From: Neomesorhizobium albiziae
Lineage (GTDB): Bacteria; Pseudomonadota; Alphaproteobacteria; Rhizobiales; Rhizobiaceae
NCBI RefSeq assembly: GCF_900114255.1
Contig: NZ_FOSL01000001.1
Coordinates: forward strand, 620,001 to 684,000
Direction: 5' to 3'
DNA: 64,000 nucleotides
How positions within the stretch are numbered: the stretch's first letter is position 1; each line of letters begins with the position of its first letter. A program made the translations under genes and the position numbers. Under the pieces are notes generated by a model. That model searched no databases. It saw only the letters and a list, made by a program, of their open reading frames with translations, and was not told where the DNA came from. Of this stretch, positions 35,639 to 43,726 are shown piece after piece.

Positions 35639-36615
35639 ACGTCATCACTGCACAAAAGGCGCCGGCGCTGCGGGTCGAGCGGCTCGCCAAGACATTCGAC
35701 GTTTCGGCGCCGTGGCTCAATCGCGTGGTCGAGCGCAAACCCCGGCAGTTTCTGCACGCTGTCAACGACATCAGCTTCGACGTCCCGATGAGTGGATGCC
35801 TGAGCCTTGTCGGTGAAAGCGGCTGCGGCAAGTCCACCGTCGCCCGCCTGGTGACAGGGCTCTACAAACCGAATAGCGGCGAGATGCGCTTCGCACCCGG
35901 TCAGGACGGCAATCCGCTATCCGCTCAAATGATTTTCCAGGACCCTTACGCTTCGCTCAATCCGCGCTGGCGCGTTAAGAATATCATCGCCGAGCCGCTG
36001 CGTGAGCTGAAGCTGCGCAAAACCGCCGCCGAGATCACCGAGCGTGTGGTGGAACTGCTGAAAACCGTGGGCCTGTCAGCATCGGATGGCGAAAAGTTCC
36101 CGCACGAATTCTCTGGCGGACAGCGGCAGCGCATCTCGATTGCACGCGCATTGGCAAGCGAACCTCAGTTCCTGGTCTGCGATGAGCCGACCTCCGCGCT
36201 GGACGTTTCGGTCCAGGCTCAGGTGCTCAATCTGATGCGGCGCCTGCAGGACGAATTCGGCCTGACCTATCTGTTCATCAGCCATGACATGAGCGTGGTG
36301 CGGCACATGTCCGACCGCATCGCGGTGATGTACCTCGGCCGCATCGTCGAGGAGGGCGAGACGGAGGCGCTGTTCGCCAGACCGCGTCACCCATACACTC
36401 AACTGCTGCTCCAGACGATCCCGAACATCGAGCATCCGCACAGGGATCGCGTCGTCGCCGCTGGCGAGGTTCCGAGCCCGCTCAATCCGCCGTCAGGCTG
36501 TCCGTTCCATCCGAGATGCCCGATTGCAACCGCGCGCTGCTCGGCCGAAATTCCCGAGGTGCGCACGCTTTCAACCGGAACGCGCGTCGCATGCCATCTT
36601 GCGGAGGAGGCATGA
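35635..36615 (+). CDS. Dipeptide-type ABC ATPase (DppF-like)
   Basis: 326 residues, DppF type: Walker A GESGCGKS at about 61-68, signature [15 protein letters not shown], Walker B LVCDEPTSALD, and the CPFHPRCPIATARC cysteine motif. The start is ATG at 35635, preceded by AGGAGG and overlapping the DppD-like stop as ATGA. Some distance between the N-terminus and Walker A holds an insertion (VSAPWLNRVVERKPRQF) common in DppF proteins. Last gene of the operon; convergent with the GntR gene across a short hairpin. Confidence 0.93.
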   Translation: MNVITAQKAPALRVERLAKTFDVSAPWLNRVVERKPRQFLHAVNDISFDVPMSGCLSLVGESGCGKSTVARLVTGLYKPNSGEMRFAPGQDGNPLSAQMIFQDPYASLNPRWRVKNIIAEPLRELKLRKTAAEITERVVELLKTVGLSASDGEKFPHEFSGGQRQRISIARALASEPQFLVCDEPTSALDVSVQAQVLNLMRRLQDEFGLTYLFISHDMSVVRHMSDRIAVMYLGRIVEEGETEALFARPRHPYTQLLLQTIPNIEHPHRDRVVAAGEVPSPLNPPSGCPFHPRCPIATARCSAEIPEVRTLSTGTRVACHLAEEA

Positions 36616-36625
36616 CGATGCCTCC
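36606..36625. terminator. Hairpin between dppF-like gene and convergent GntR gene
   Basis: GGAGGCAT (36606-36613), loop GACG, ATGCCTCC (36618-36625): perfect 8-bp stem over the DppF stop codon. No T tract, so termination is only probable. Confidence 0.45.
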
Positions 36626-36634
36626 GTCGTTCAC

Positions 36635-37312
36635 CTATGCAAGCGCGGCGCGCAGGTCGTGCGACATGTCCCGCACTTCCCTCAGGTCGAGCTCCGATTC
36701 CACATGCTCGAGATGATGCTCCATCAGCGCCAGCGCCGTCTTGAGGTTGCCAGCTGCGATATGGTCGACGATCTCGGCGTGTTCGTCCGGGCCGCAGTTG
36801 AAGCGCGCGGTGTTGCGATAGACTGCGGTGATCAGCGAGGTCCGCGAGATCAGGTCGCGCATCATGCCGAACAGGAAGTCGGAACCCGAAATCTCCGCAA
36901 GCAGAAGATGGAATCCGCCGGACAGCTTGATGATGTCGGTTGTCATGTCGTTGGCGTTGGCGGTTCGCTCCCGGTCGACATGGCTGCGCAAGCGCGCCAC
37001 GTCGGCTTTCGTGATCGAGGTTCCGATGCGGGCGACGACGCAACTCTCCACGGAACGGCGAATGGAGAAAACGTCACGGGCCTCGTCCACCGAAGGCTGA
37101 CACACGAAAGCGCCCCGGTTGGGGATGATCGTCACCAGGCCCTCGCGTTCAAGCGCCGCCAGAGCCTGCCGGACACGCGCGCGGCTGACGTCGAAAATCG
37201 CGGCCATCTGGCCTTCCTTGAGCTGAACGCCCGGACGCAGCCTGCGCTCGGCAATAGAAAGCCATACTTTTTCAACGATCTGCTGTATCGAGACACTCGC
37301 CTGGTCGCTCAT
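36635..37312 (-). CDS. GntR-family regulator with FCD domain (island regulator)
   Basis: 225 residues: N-terminal winged helix (LKEGQMAAIFDVSRARVRQALAALEREGLV, described by its location at about residues 30-60) and helical FCD ligand-binding domain with the usual metal-binding pattern of Asp/His residues (DVFSIRRSVE, HLLLAEISGS, EHAEIVDHIAAGN). Start ATG at 37312 with GGAAGAAG upstream; upstream ATGs lack a site. It diverges from the flavin reductase-like gene, with a TTGTAGACAA box between them. The same box type occurs at the other two promoters of the island, so this is its likely regulator, probably a repressor responding to a carboxylated pathway compound. Confidence 0.88.
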   Translation of the reverse strand: MSDQASVSIQQIVEKVWLSIAERRLRPGVQLKEGQMAAIFDVSRARVRQALAALEREGLVTIIPNRGAFVCQPSVDEARDVFSIRRSVESCVVARIGTSITKADVARLRSHVDRERTANANDMTTDIIKLSGGFHLLLAEISGSDFLFGMMRDLISRTSLITAVYRNTARFNCGPDEHAEIVDHIAAGNLKTALALMEHHLEHVESELDLREVRDMSHDLRAALA

Positions 37313-37392
37313 GAATCTTCTTCCCTGCTGCTTGGTCGACATTCGCCAAGGATGACAAAAAGTCAACATTTGCAGGTTTTATGTGGTATATT

Positions 37393-37402
37393 TTGTAGAC
37401 AA
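37393..37402. promoter_or_regulatory. Candidate GntR operator TTGTAGACAA
   Basis: Lies in the 139-base divergent region between the GntR gene and the flavin reductase-like gene. Near-palindromic, one of three TTGTNGACAA boxes. A second repeat, ACAATT (37399-37404) with AATTGT (37413-37418), overlaps it. Confidence 0.5.
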
Positions 37403-37451
37403 TTTCAATAATAATTGTATGCAAAAAATGCAGATACGGTGAGAGGCGACC

Positions 37452-38087
37452 ATGGAATTCGATTTTAGGCAGATGGAGGCGGACGGCCGGTACCGCCTGT
37501 TGACCAATTTCGTTGGTCCTCGGCCCATCGCGCTGGTGACAACGCGCTCGGCAACCGGGCGTGGCAACGCGGCGCCAATGAGCTTTTTCAACGTTTTCTC
37601 GCACGAACCGCCGATCGTCGTGCTCGGCATACAACCGCGCTTGTCGGGAGAAGACAAGGACACCATGGTCAACATTCGCCGCACCGGAGAATTCGCGGTG
37701 AACATGGTCGACATGGCGTTGTCGCAGCAGATGCTTGTCTGTGGCCTGGCGTTTGAGAGTGATGTCGATGAGCTTGAGATGGCCGATCTTCCCACCGCCC
37801 GCTGCACGCAGATCGATGTCGACTATGTAGCCAGTTCACCGTGCGCCTTCGAGTGCCGGGTGGAGCGAATGATCGAATATCCGCGCCGCGTCCTGGTGCT
37901 TGGCGAGGTTGTTCACATGCATGTCCACCGCGATTGCCTCGATGCGGCTGGGCGCTACGTGAACCCCGATGTCTACCAGCCGATCGCCCGGCTTCACGCC
38001 GACAACTACATCACTTCGGATCGCCAGTTCGTGCTCAAGGCCCCGGCGATGACAGACGTTCTCAAGGCATCCAAACAGGTGGACTAA
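37452..38087 (+). CDS. Flavin reductase-like (DIM6/NTAB) protein
   Basis: 211 residues with the split-barrel flavin reductase-like fold: GPRPIALVTTRSATGRGNAAPMSFFN near the N-terminus (FMN-binding region), PIVVLGIQPR, and DTMVNIRRTGEFAVNMV. Such proteins bind FMN and either supply reduced flavin to a monooxygenase or act as oxidoreductases themselves. No monooxygenase gene is adjacent. First gene of a two-gene unit with the racemase homologue 3 bases downstream, which points to a role in the island's ring compound metabolism. The start ATG is preceded by GAGAGG. Confidence 0.83.
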   Translation: MEFDFRQMEADGRYRLLTNFVGPRPIALVTTRSATGRGNAAPMSFFNVFSHEPPIVVLGIQPRLSGEDKDTMVNIRRTGEFAVNMVDMALSQQMLVCGLAFESDVDELEMADLPTARCTQIDVDYVASSPCAFECRVERMIEYPRRVLVLGEVVHMHVHRDCLDAAGRYVNPDVYQPIARLHADNYITSDRQFVLKAPAMTDVLKASKQVD

Positions 38088-38090
38088 AAA

Positions 38091-38852
38091 GTGCATATTC
38101 GCCTGATCAATCCCAATTCGACAGCCTCGATGACCACCCAGGCGCTGGAGAGCGCCCTCAGGGTCGCCAGCGCCGGAACACGCGTCACTGCAGTCAATCC
38201 GGTTGGAACGCCGGTCAGCATCGAGGGCTCCACCGACGAAGCAATGGCCGTGCCGGCGATGCTGTCGGAGATCCGCGCTGGCGAGGCGCAGGGCATCGAC
38301 GCCTATGTGATCGCCTGCTTCGACGATCCCGGCCTGCATGCGGCCCGTGAAGTCGCGAGGGTGCCGGTGATCGGCATCTGCCAGGCAGCCGTCCAGGTGG
38401 CGATGACCATCAGCCGCCGTTTTTCAGTTGTCACCACGCTTCCGCGGTCGGTTCCCATCATCGAGGACATGGTCCAGGCCTATGGAGCGGGACATCATTG
38501 CCGCACCGTGCGCGCCATCAATCTGCCGGTTCTTGGACTGGAAGAAGATCCAGTAACGGCGGAGCGTTTGCTGCTCGACGAGATCGAGCGCGCCAAGATC
38601 GAGGATCGTGCCGAGGCGATCGTTTTGGGTTGTGCCGGCATGTCGAGCCTGTGCGAGCGCCTGTCGGAAGCGACCGGCGTTCCAGTCATCGACGGTGTAA
38701 CCGCTGCCCTCAAGATAGCCGAAGCGCTGGTGGGCGCCGGTTACTCGACCTCGAAGGTCAACGGCTACGACTATCCGCGGGAGAAAGGCGTCTTCGACGG
38801 TGCGGTCGCGCTGCCGCGTGTCGGGGCCGCTCGTGCGGCCCTTGCCGAGTAA
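38091..38852 (+). CDS. Hydantoin/allantoin racemase homologue (Asp/Glu racemase superfamily)
   Basis: 253 residues, cofactor-independent racemase. The two catalytic cysteines are at 76 (VIACFDDPGL) and 181 (VLGCAGMSSL), the same numbers as in characterised hydantoin racemases, and the N-terminal IRLINPNSTASMT motif is typical. Expected to interconvert enantiomers of 5-substituted hydantoins or allantoin before stereospecific ring opening. GTG start at 38091 directly after the flavin reductase stop. It is the strongest clue that the island handles cyclic ureides. Convergent with an amidohydrolase gene, 8 bases between stops. Confidence 0.88.
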   Translation: MHIRLINPNSTASMTTQALESALRVASAGTRVTAVNPVGTPVSIEGSTDEAMAVPAMLSEIRAGEAQGIDAYVIACFDDPGLHAAREVARVPVIGICQAAVQVAMTISRRFSVVTTLPRSVPIIEDMVQAYGAGHHCRTVRAINLPVLGLEEDPVTAERLLLDEIERAKIEDRAEAIVLGCAGMSSLCERLSEATGVPVIDGVTAALKIAEALVGAGYSTSKVNGYDYPREKGVFDGAVALPRVGAARAALAE

Positions 38853-38860
38853 TCGCTGCG

Positions 38861-40336
38861 CTACGCCTCCGGTGGGCGGGGCGGCACGACCGGTTCGCGG
38901 AAAGTCCGGCTGAGTTGACCCCAGCCGGGGTCGTGCATATGCGCCCGCAGGCCCGCCCGTTCGGCCATGGCCTGCGCTTCCCGCTCGCCGAGATCAAGTG
39001 CCTGCTCGACATCGGTTGTTAGCACCTCACCCCCCTCCATCAGGATCCTGCCGTCGACGATGACGGTGTCGACGTCGCTGCCGAGGACCTGCTGAACCAG
39101 CCGGTGGACCACCATCCAGTTGGGCGTCAGGTGGGGCTGGCGCATGTTGATGATGGCAACGTCAGCCTTCTTGCCGATTTCCAGCGAACCGATCTCGTGA
39201 TCCATGCCGAGGGCCTTTGCGGCGTCGATGGTGATCATCTCGAACACCTTGCCGGGTGGCAGCAGGTAACGGTCGTGATTGTTCAGGAGATGCTGCGTGA
39301 ACTGCGCCAGGCGGGCGATCTGGAACATGTCGAAGTGACGGCTGGGCGAGACGCCGTCCGAGGTGATCGCCACCGGCACGCCTTTCGACATCATGTCCAG
39401 GATAGGCGTCGCGCGTCCGGGTGGCGCATGGGTAACATGCGTGCCGGTCTCGGCCAGGATATCGACCTCCTCGTGAGAGATTCCCCAGCAGTGCTGAAGG
39501 TGCACGTCCGGGCCAAGGAGCGCATTCTCCTTGTCCTGGAAGGCCATGCGGATCTGGCCCGCGAAAGCGTCGGAATGGATGCGCACGCCCCATTTGCGGG
39601 CGGTTTCACGCACCCGCCTCGCCTGCATGCGGTCGTTGTCGCTCAGCCTGACTGCCTGATCGGGCGTCGATGCGTTCGAGGGGTCGAGTGACGGAGCGAT
39701 CGTGAAGGGCGTGAGGAACACGCTGATGCGCCCATCGGCGCTTCCGTTGATTGCCTGGATCGTCGCCTCGGCGCCTTCGATCATCTCTTCGAAAGTGACG
39801 TCACGGCGCACGGGCGCGCCGCTCTCCCATCGCGTGACCGGATGCGGCCAGGGCAAGCCCGCCGGGCCGACGCAGATGATTTCCCGCAGGCCGATCTCCC
39901 CATAGGCCTTTGCATGATTGATCGCGAAAACCGGGTCGTCGCTGCGCGGCATGGACGAAATGATGCTGACGCCGGTGGTAACGCCGGCGCGCAGGCGCTC
40001 AAGGCCGCCCACCAGCCCATCCGCGTACCAGTAGTCGCGCGTGGCATAGTGATAGTAGGTCGGCGTCACGATCCGCATCCACATGGCATTCGTGTCGGCG
40101 GCGATGCTGCGGATCAGCGCGTGGCCGGCGTGACCATGCGCGTCGATGAGGCCGGGAATGATGAGCTTGCCGCGGCAATCGACGATCTTCTTGCCCTGAT
40201 GCCGGGGTTCGAGTTCGCTGGCTGAGCCAATGTCGACAATCCTGTCGCCCGATATAGCGATCGCGCCGTCCTCGATGATGCGCCGGCCGGGATCGACGGT
40301 CACGATGGTTCCATGGACAAGCAGCAGTTCGTTCAC
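38861..40336 (-). CDS. Amidohydrolase of the TRZ/ATZ-guanine deaminase group
   Basis: 491 residues. Canonical metal ligands are present: IDAHGHAGH (HxH), GVRIHSDAF (third His), LQHCWGISHEE (fourth His) and ITSDGVSPS (Asp). The barrel is flanked by N-terminal ELLLVHGTIVTVD and C-terminal DTVIVDGRILMEGGEV strands as in TRZ/ATZ chlorohydrolases and aminohydrolases. Substrate unknown, probably an amino-substituted heterocycle or an acyclic product of it. It is transcribed away from the binding-protein gene, with a perfect 16-base palindrome and a TTGTTGACAA box in the shared promoter. Confidence 0.87.
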   Translation of the reverse strand: MNELLLVHGTIVTVDPGRRIIEDGAIAISGDRIVDIGSASELEPRHQGKKIVDCRGKLIIPGLIDAHGHAGHALIRSIAADTNAMWMRIVTPTYYHYATRDYWYADGLVGGLERLRAGVTTGVSIISSMPRSDDPVFAINHAKAYGEIGLREIICVGPAGLPWPHPVTRWESGAPVRRDVTFEEMIEGAEATIQAINGSADGRISVFLTPFTIAPSLDPSNASTPDQAVRLSDNDRMQARRVRETARKWGVRIHSDAFAGQIRMAFQDKENALLGPDVHLQHCWGISHEEVDILAETGTHVTHAPPGRATPILDMMSKGVPVAITSDGVSPSRHFDMFQIARLAQFTQHLLNNHDRYLLPPGKVFEMITIDAAKALGMDHEIGSLEIGKKADVAIINMRQPHLTPNWMVVHRLVQQVLGSDVDTVIVDGRILMEGGEVLTTDVEQALDLGEREAQAMAERAGLRAHMHDPGWGQLSRTFREPVVPPRPPEA

Positions 40337-40450
40337 GCGGTTTCCCTCATTCGTGCCAAAATCATCAATGTTCTTCGGACTTTGCCCAAAGTGCCGGGCA
40401 AGTGGACGTTTATCCAGAAGACAGTTTGCTATCGATGCGCGCCATTTCAG

Positions 40451-40469
40451 TCAACAATATTGTTGACAA
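40451..40469. promoter_or_regulatory. Palindrome plus TTGTTGACAA box, candidate GntR operator
   Basis: TCAACAATATTGTTGA (40451-40466) is a perfect 16-base palindrome that overlaps TTGTTGACAA (40460-40469). TTGACA within it (40463-40468) with AATGAT 18 bases later could be the -35/-10 of the binding-protein promoter, so a bound regulator would block it. Confidence 0.6.
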
Positions 40470-40525
40470 TCCTAGTTAATCATCGCAATGATGATACCGA
40501 CGAACGATAGGACCTGGGAGGTAAC

Positions 40526-42094
40526 ATGTCTCGTTTGAAGAAAATCATCCTTGGCGCGGTGGCGGCAATCGCCCTCGCCGCACCGGCAACTGCGGAAACC
40601 CTGCGTTGGGGCGGCCGCGCCGACATCTACTCACTCGACCCGGACTCGATCGCATCGACGTTCAACCTGTCGTTCCTCAATCATATCTATGAGGGGCTGG
40701 TCCGCTACGACGCGAACTTCAAGATCGAGCCGGCGCTGGCGACCGAGTGGAAGCTGATCGACAACAAGGTCTGGCGCTTCACCCTGCGCAAGGGCGTGAA
40801 ATTCCACGACGGTGCGGACTTCACAGCCGACGACGTGATCGCCTCACTCACCCGCGTCACCGATCCGGACTCGCCGCTGCGCGGCAACATACCGCTCTAT
40901 GTGAGCAGCAAGAAGGTGGACGACTATACGGTAGACATTGAAGTGTCGGCGCCGACCTCGCTGTTCCTCAATGACATGACGAACATCTTCATGTTCAGCG
41001 CGAAATGGCTGAAGGACAACAACACCGAAAAGCCGACCGCCGTCGACACGAAGACGGAGGGCTACGCGACGCACAACACCAACGGCACCGGCCCGTTCAA
41101 GCTGGAGAGCCGCGTGGCGGACAGCAAGACGGTGCTGATCGTCAACGACAGCTGGTGGGACGAGAAGAAGCACAATCTCGACCGTATCGAGTACATGCCG
41201 ATCGCCTCTCCGGCGACGCGCGTCGCGGCGCTGCTGTCAGGCGAGGTCGACCTCGTCGACTCCGCGCCGATCCAGGACCTTTCCCGTCTCGAAAGCTCGC
41301 CGGGCCTCTCGGTCATGAAGCGCACCGAGTTCCGGACGGTCTTCCTAGGCTTCAACCGCAAGGAGAAGCTGGAAGACGGACGTCCGAATCCGTTCAACGA
41401 CGTGCGCGTGCGTCAGGCCGTCGAAGCGGCGATCGACCGCGACCTGATCAACAAGAAAGTGATGCGCGGACTGGCCCGTCCGTCCGGCTCGCTGATTGCC
41501 CCCGAAATCTCGGGTTACGCCAAGTCGCTCGACACCTTCAGCCCAGCCGATCCGGAGCGTGCCAAGAAGCTGCTCGCCGATGCCGGCCAGGAAGGGCTCC
41601 AGTTCACCTACATGTGCTCCAACGACGAGAGCATCAGCGAGGAGGACTTCTGCGCCGGTATCGCAAACATGCTGAAGCGCGGTGGTTTCGATCCGTCGAT
41701 CGATATCGCGCCGCGCGCCATCCAGTCGCCCAAGCGTACAAACGGCAAGGCCGACATGTTCAACCTGAGCTGGGCAAACGAGCCGACGCTCGACGCGTAT
41801 TCCATCCTGGCGCAGGTGCTCTCCACCAAGACGGGTAAGGTCGGCGTGTCGAACTATGGCGGATGGTCCTATCCGGAGCTGGACAAGCTGGTCGAGCAGT
41901 CGGTGCAAGAGCCTGATATCGCCAAGCGTCTTCAGCTCGAGGAAGCGGCCCTCAAGATCGCCAAGGATGACACGATCTTGATCCCGCTCCATCAGCAGCC
42001 GATTGCCTGGGCCATGCTGGACAAGGTCAAGAGCGTCGACTTCCGCTCCGACAACAAGCCACGCCACTGGCTGACGCAGATGGCCGGCGACTGA
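40526..42094 (+). CDS. ABC transporter substrate-binding protein, family 5 (island)
   Basis: 522-residue SBP_bac_5 protein with signal peptide (MSRLKKIILGAVAAIALAAP, cleavage after ATAE). Family hallmarks: IYSLDPDSIASTFNLSFLNHIYEGLVRYD region, LRKGVKFHDGADFTADDVIASL, NDVRVRQAVEAAIDRDLIN. Start has GGGAGG upstream. It is alone on its transcript and followed by a strong terminator, consistent with the high expression needed for binding proteins. It very likely serves the orphan permease/ATPase set at 30020-36615, since both have TTGTNGACAA boxes and no other binding protein lies in that operon. Confidence 0.92.
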   Translation: MSRLKKIILGAVAAIALAAPATAETLRWGGRADIYSLDPDSIASTFNLSFLNHIYEGLVRYDANFKIEPALATEWKLIDNKVWRFTLRKGVKFHDGADFTADDVIASLTRVTDPDSPLRGNIPLYVSSKKVDDYTVDIEVSAPTSLFLNDMTNIFMFSAKWLKDNNTEKPTAVDTKTEGYATHNTNGTGPFKLESRVADSKTVLIVNDSWWDEKKHNLDRIEYMPIASPATRVAALLSGEVDLVDSAPIQDLSRLESSPGLSVMKRTEFRTVFLGFNRKEKLEDGRPNPFNDVRVRQAVEAAIDRDLINKKVMRGLARPSGSLIAPEISGYAKSLDTFSPADPERAKKLLADAGQEGLQFTYMCSNDESISEEDFCAGIANMLKRGGFDPSIDIAPRAIQSPKRTNGKADMFNLSWANEPTLDAYSILAQVLSTKTGKVGVSNYGGWSYPELDKLVEQSVQEPDIAKRLQLEEAALKIAKDDTILIPLHQQPIAWAMLDKVKSVDFRSDNKPRHWLTQMAGD

Positions 42095-42128
42095 GACGAT
42101 CCGGCAGGATCGCACCCTCCCAACCTCG

Positions 42129-42163
42129 GGGCGTTTCATCATCCGATGAAACGCCCTTCTTTT
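42129..42163 (+). terminator. Rho-independent terminator of binding-protein gene
   Basis: GGGCGTTTCATC (42129-42140), loop ATCC, GATGAAACGCCC (42145-42156) and TTCTTTT. Perfect 12-bp stem with 4-base loop and T tract, 35 bases after the stop codon. The clearest terminator in the window. Confidence 0.92.
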
Positions 42164-42204
42164 GATTGCTTCACTAAGACTGCGATGAGCAGGCCACGGA
42201 CATT

Positions 42205-43695
42205 ATGAAGAGTCCAATGAACCTCCCTATGGACCTGGCTCTGGGCAAGCGGCCGGCGGGCCGTACGTTGATGACCGCCGAATGGCTGCTCGCCCATCGC
42301 GACGGCGGCCATTGCCTCGTGCCGCGCGGCGAACTGGTCATCGAGAACGGCGACGTCATTTTCGCCGGAACCCGCTTTGACGGAGAGGTCGCCCGCCGGA
42401 TCGATTTCGGCAGCGCGCTGATCAGCCCCGGGCTGGTCGACCTCGACGCCCTCTCGGATATCGATACCTACGTCCTGGTCACGGATAATCAGCCGGGATG
42501 GGCCAAGGGCCGCATCTGGCCGCGCTCCTATGTCGAGCGCGGGCCGTACGAGATGTACAGCCCGGAGGAACTTGCCTTTCAGAAGCGCTTCGCCTTCGGG
42601 TTGCTGCTGCTCAATGGCATCACGACGGCTGCACCTATCGCATCGCTCTATTATCGGCAATGGAGTGAGACGGTTGCCGAATTCGACGCCGCCGCCGACG
42701 CAGCCGGTGATCTCGGCTTGCGCGTTTTCTTAAGTCCAGCCTTTCGCTCGGGCGGCATGGTGCTGGAAGCGCCCGGCAGGATGACCCCCGTTTTCGACGA
42801 AGAGCGCGGGCTCGACGGGCTGGCCGACGCGATCGCTTTCATCGAGCGCCAGCAAGGCCGCCATGGCGGTCTCGTCAACGGCATGCTCGCTCCCGACAGG
42901 GTCGAGACCTGCACGCTCGGCCTGCTGCGCCGGACGATGGCCGCCGCCGACGATCTCGACTGCCGGGTGCGGTTACATATGGCGCAAGGCCCTTCGGAAC
43001 TGGAGACCATGCGCACGCTGCACGGTGCGACCGGGCCGCAATGGATGGCAGATCACGGGCTGCTCAGCGAACGGCTGATAGCTCCGCACGCCACCTACGC
43101 TTCTCCCGGCGACCTGCAGCTCTACGCGGACCATGGCGTCTCCATCGCGCATTCGCCGCTGGTGTCGGCGCGCATGGGAAGCATCCTGAATTCGTTTGCA
43201 GTCTGCCGCGAGCTTGGCATCAACATCGGCATGGCCACCGACACCGCGCCACCGGACATGCTGATGAACCTGCTGATGGGCCTCGTCGCCTGCCGTATCA
43301 GCGAAAAGGCTCCGGATGCCGTGTTCAGCGCCAACCTGTTCGACGCCGCAACGCTGGGCGGAGCGAAGGCCCTCGGCCGCACCGATATCGGGCGGCTTGC
43401 TCCTGGAGTGAAGGCAGACATCGCGGTGTTCCGTCTCGACGATCCGCATATGACCCCGACCGTCGATCCCATCACCACGCTGGTGCTGGGCGGCTCGGGC
43501 AAGGTCACGCAGGCCGTTTTCGTCGACGGGCGGCTGTCGATGCTGGACGGGAAACTCGCGGGTTTCGACATCCATGCTGCGCGCCAGAGGGCGCAACGCC
43601 AATTCGAGGGGCTCGTCGCCAAGTATCCCGACAGGAGTTGGCAACATCCGCCGGTATCCGAGCTTTTTCCCCCGAGCTACCCCATCCTGATTTGA
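42205..43695 (+). CDS. Amidohydrolase-superfamily protein lacking the HxH motif, copy 2
   Basis: 496 residues, closely related along its whole length to the protein at 33154-34662 (shared stretches such as AKGRIWPRSYVE versus AKGRVWPRSYVE, and GKVTQAVFVDGRLSM). The first motif reads SPGLVDLDALSDID, so HxH is again replaced (D81, L83), while RLHMAQG, APHAT and TDTAPPD are kept. Duplicate and sole copy both retained suggests non-redundant substrates or specificities. Starts 41 bases after the terminator with a weak ribosome site, so it needs its own promoter or read-through. Convergent with the next amidohydrolase. Confidence 0.82.
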   Translation: MKSPMNLPMDLALGKRPAGRTLMTAEWLLAHRDGGHCLVPRGELVIENGDVIFAGTRFDGEVARRIDFGSALISPGLVDLDALSDIDTYVLVTDNQPGWAKGRIWPRSYVERGPYEMYSPEELAFQKRFAFGLLLLNGITTAAPIASLYYRQWSETVAEFDAAADAAGDLGLRVFLSPAFRSGGMVLEAPGRMTPVFDEERGLDGLADAIAFIERQQGRHGGLVNGMLAPDRVETCTLGLLRRTMAAADDLDCRVRLHMAQGPSELETMRTLHGATGPQWMADHGLLSERLIAPHATYASPGDLQLYADHGVSIAHSPLVSARMGSILNSFAVCRELGINIGMATDTAPPDMLMNLLMGLVACRISEKAPDAVFSANLFDAATLGGAKALGRTDIGRLAPGVKADIAVFRLDDPHMTPTVDPITTLVLGGSGKVTQAVFVDGRLSMLDGKLAGFDIHAARQRAQRQFEGLVAKYPDRSWQHPPVSELFPPSYPILI

Positions 43696-43726
43696 CCGGC
43701 GAGAAACCCGCCCTCGCCGCGCGAAC

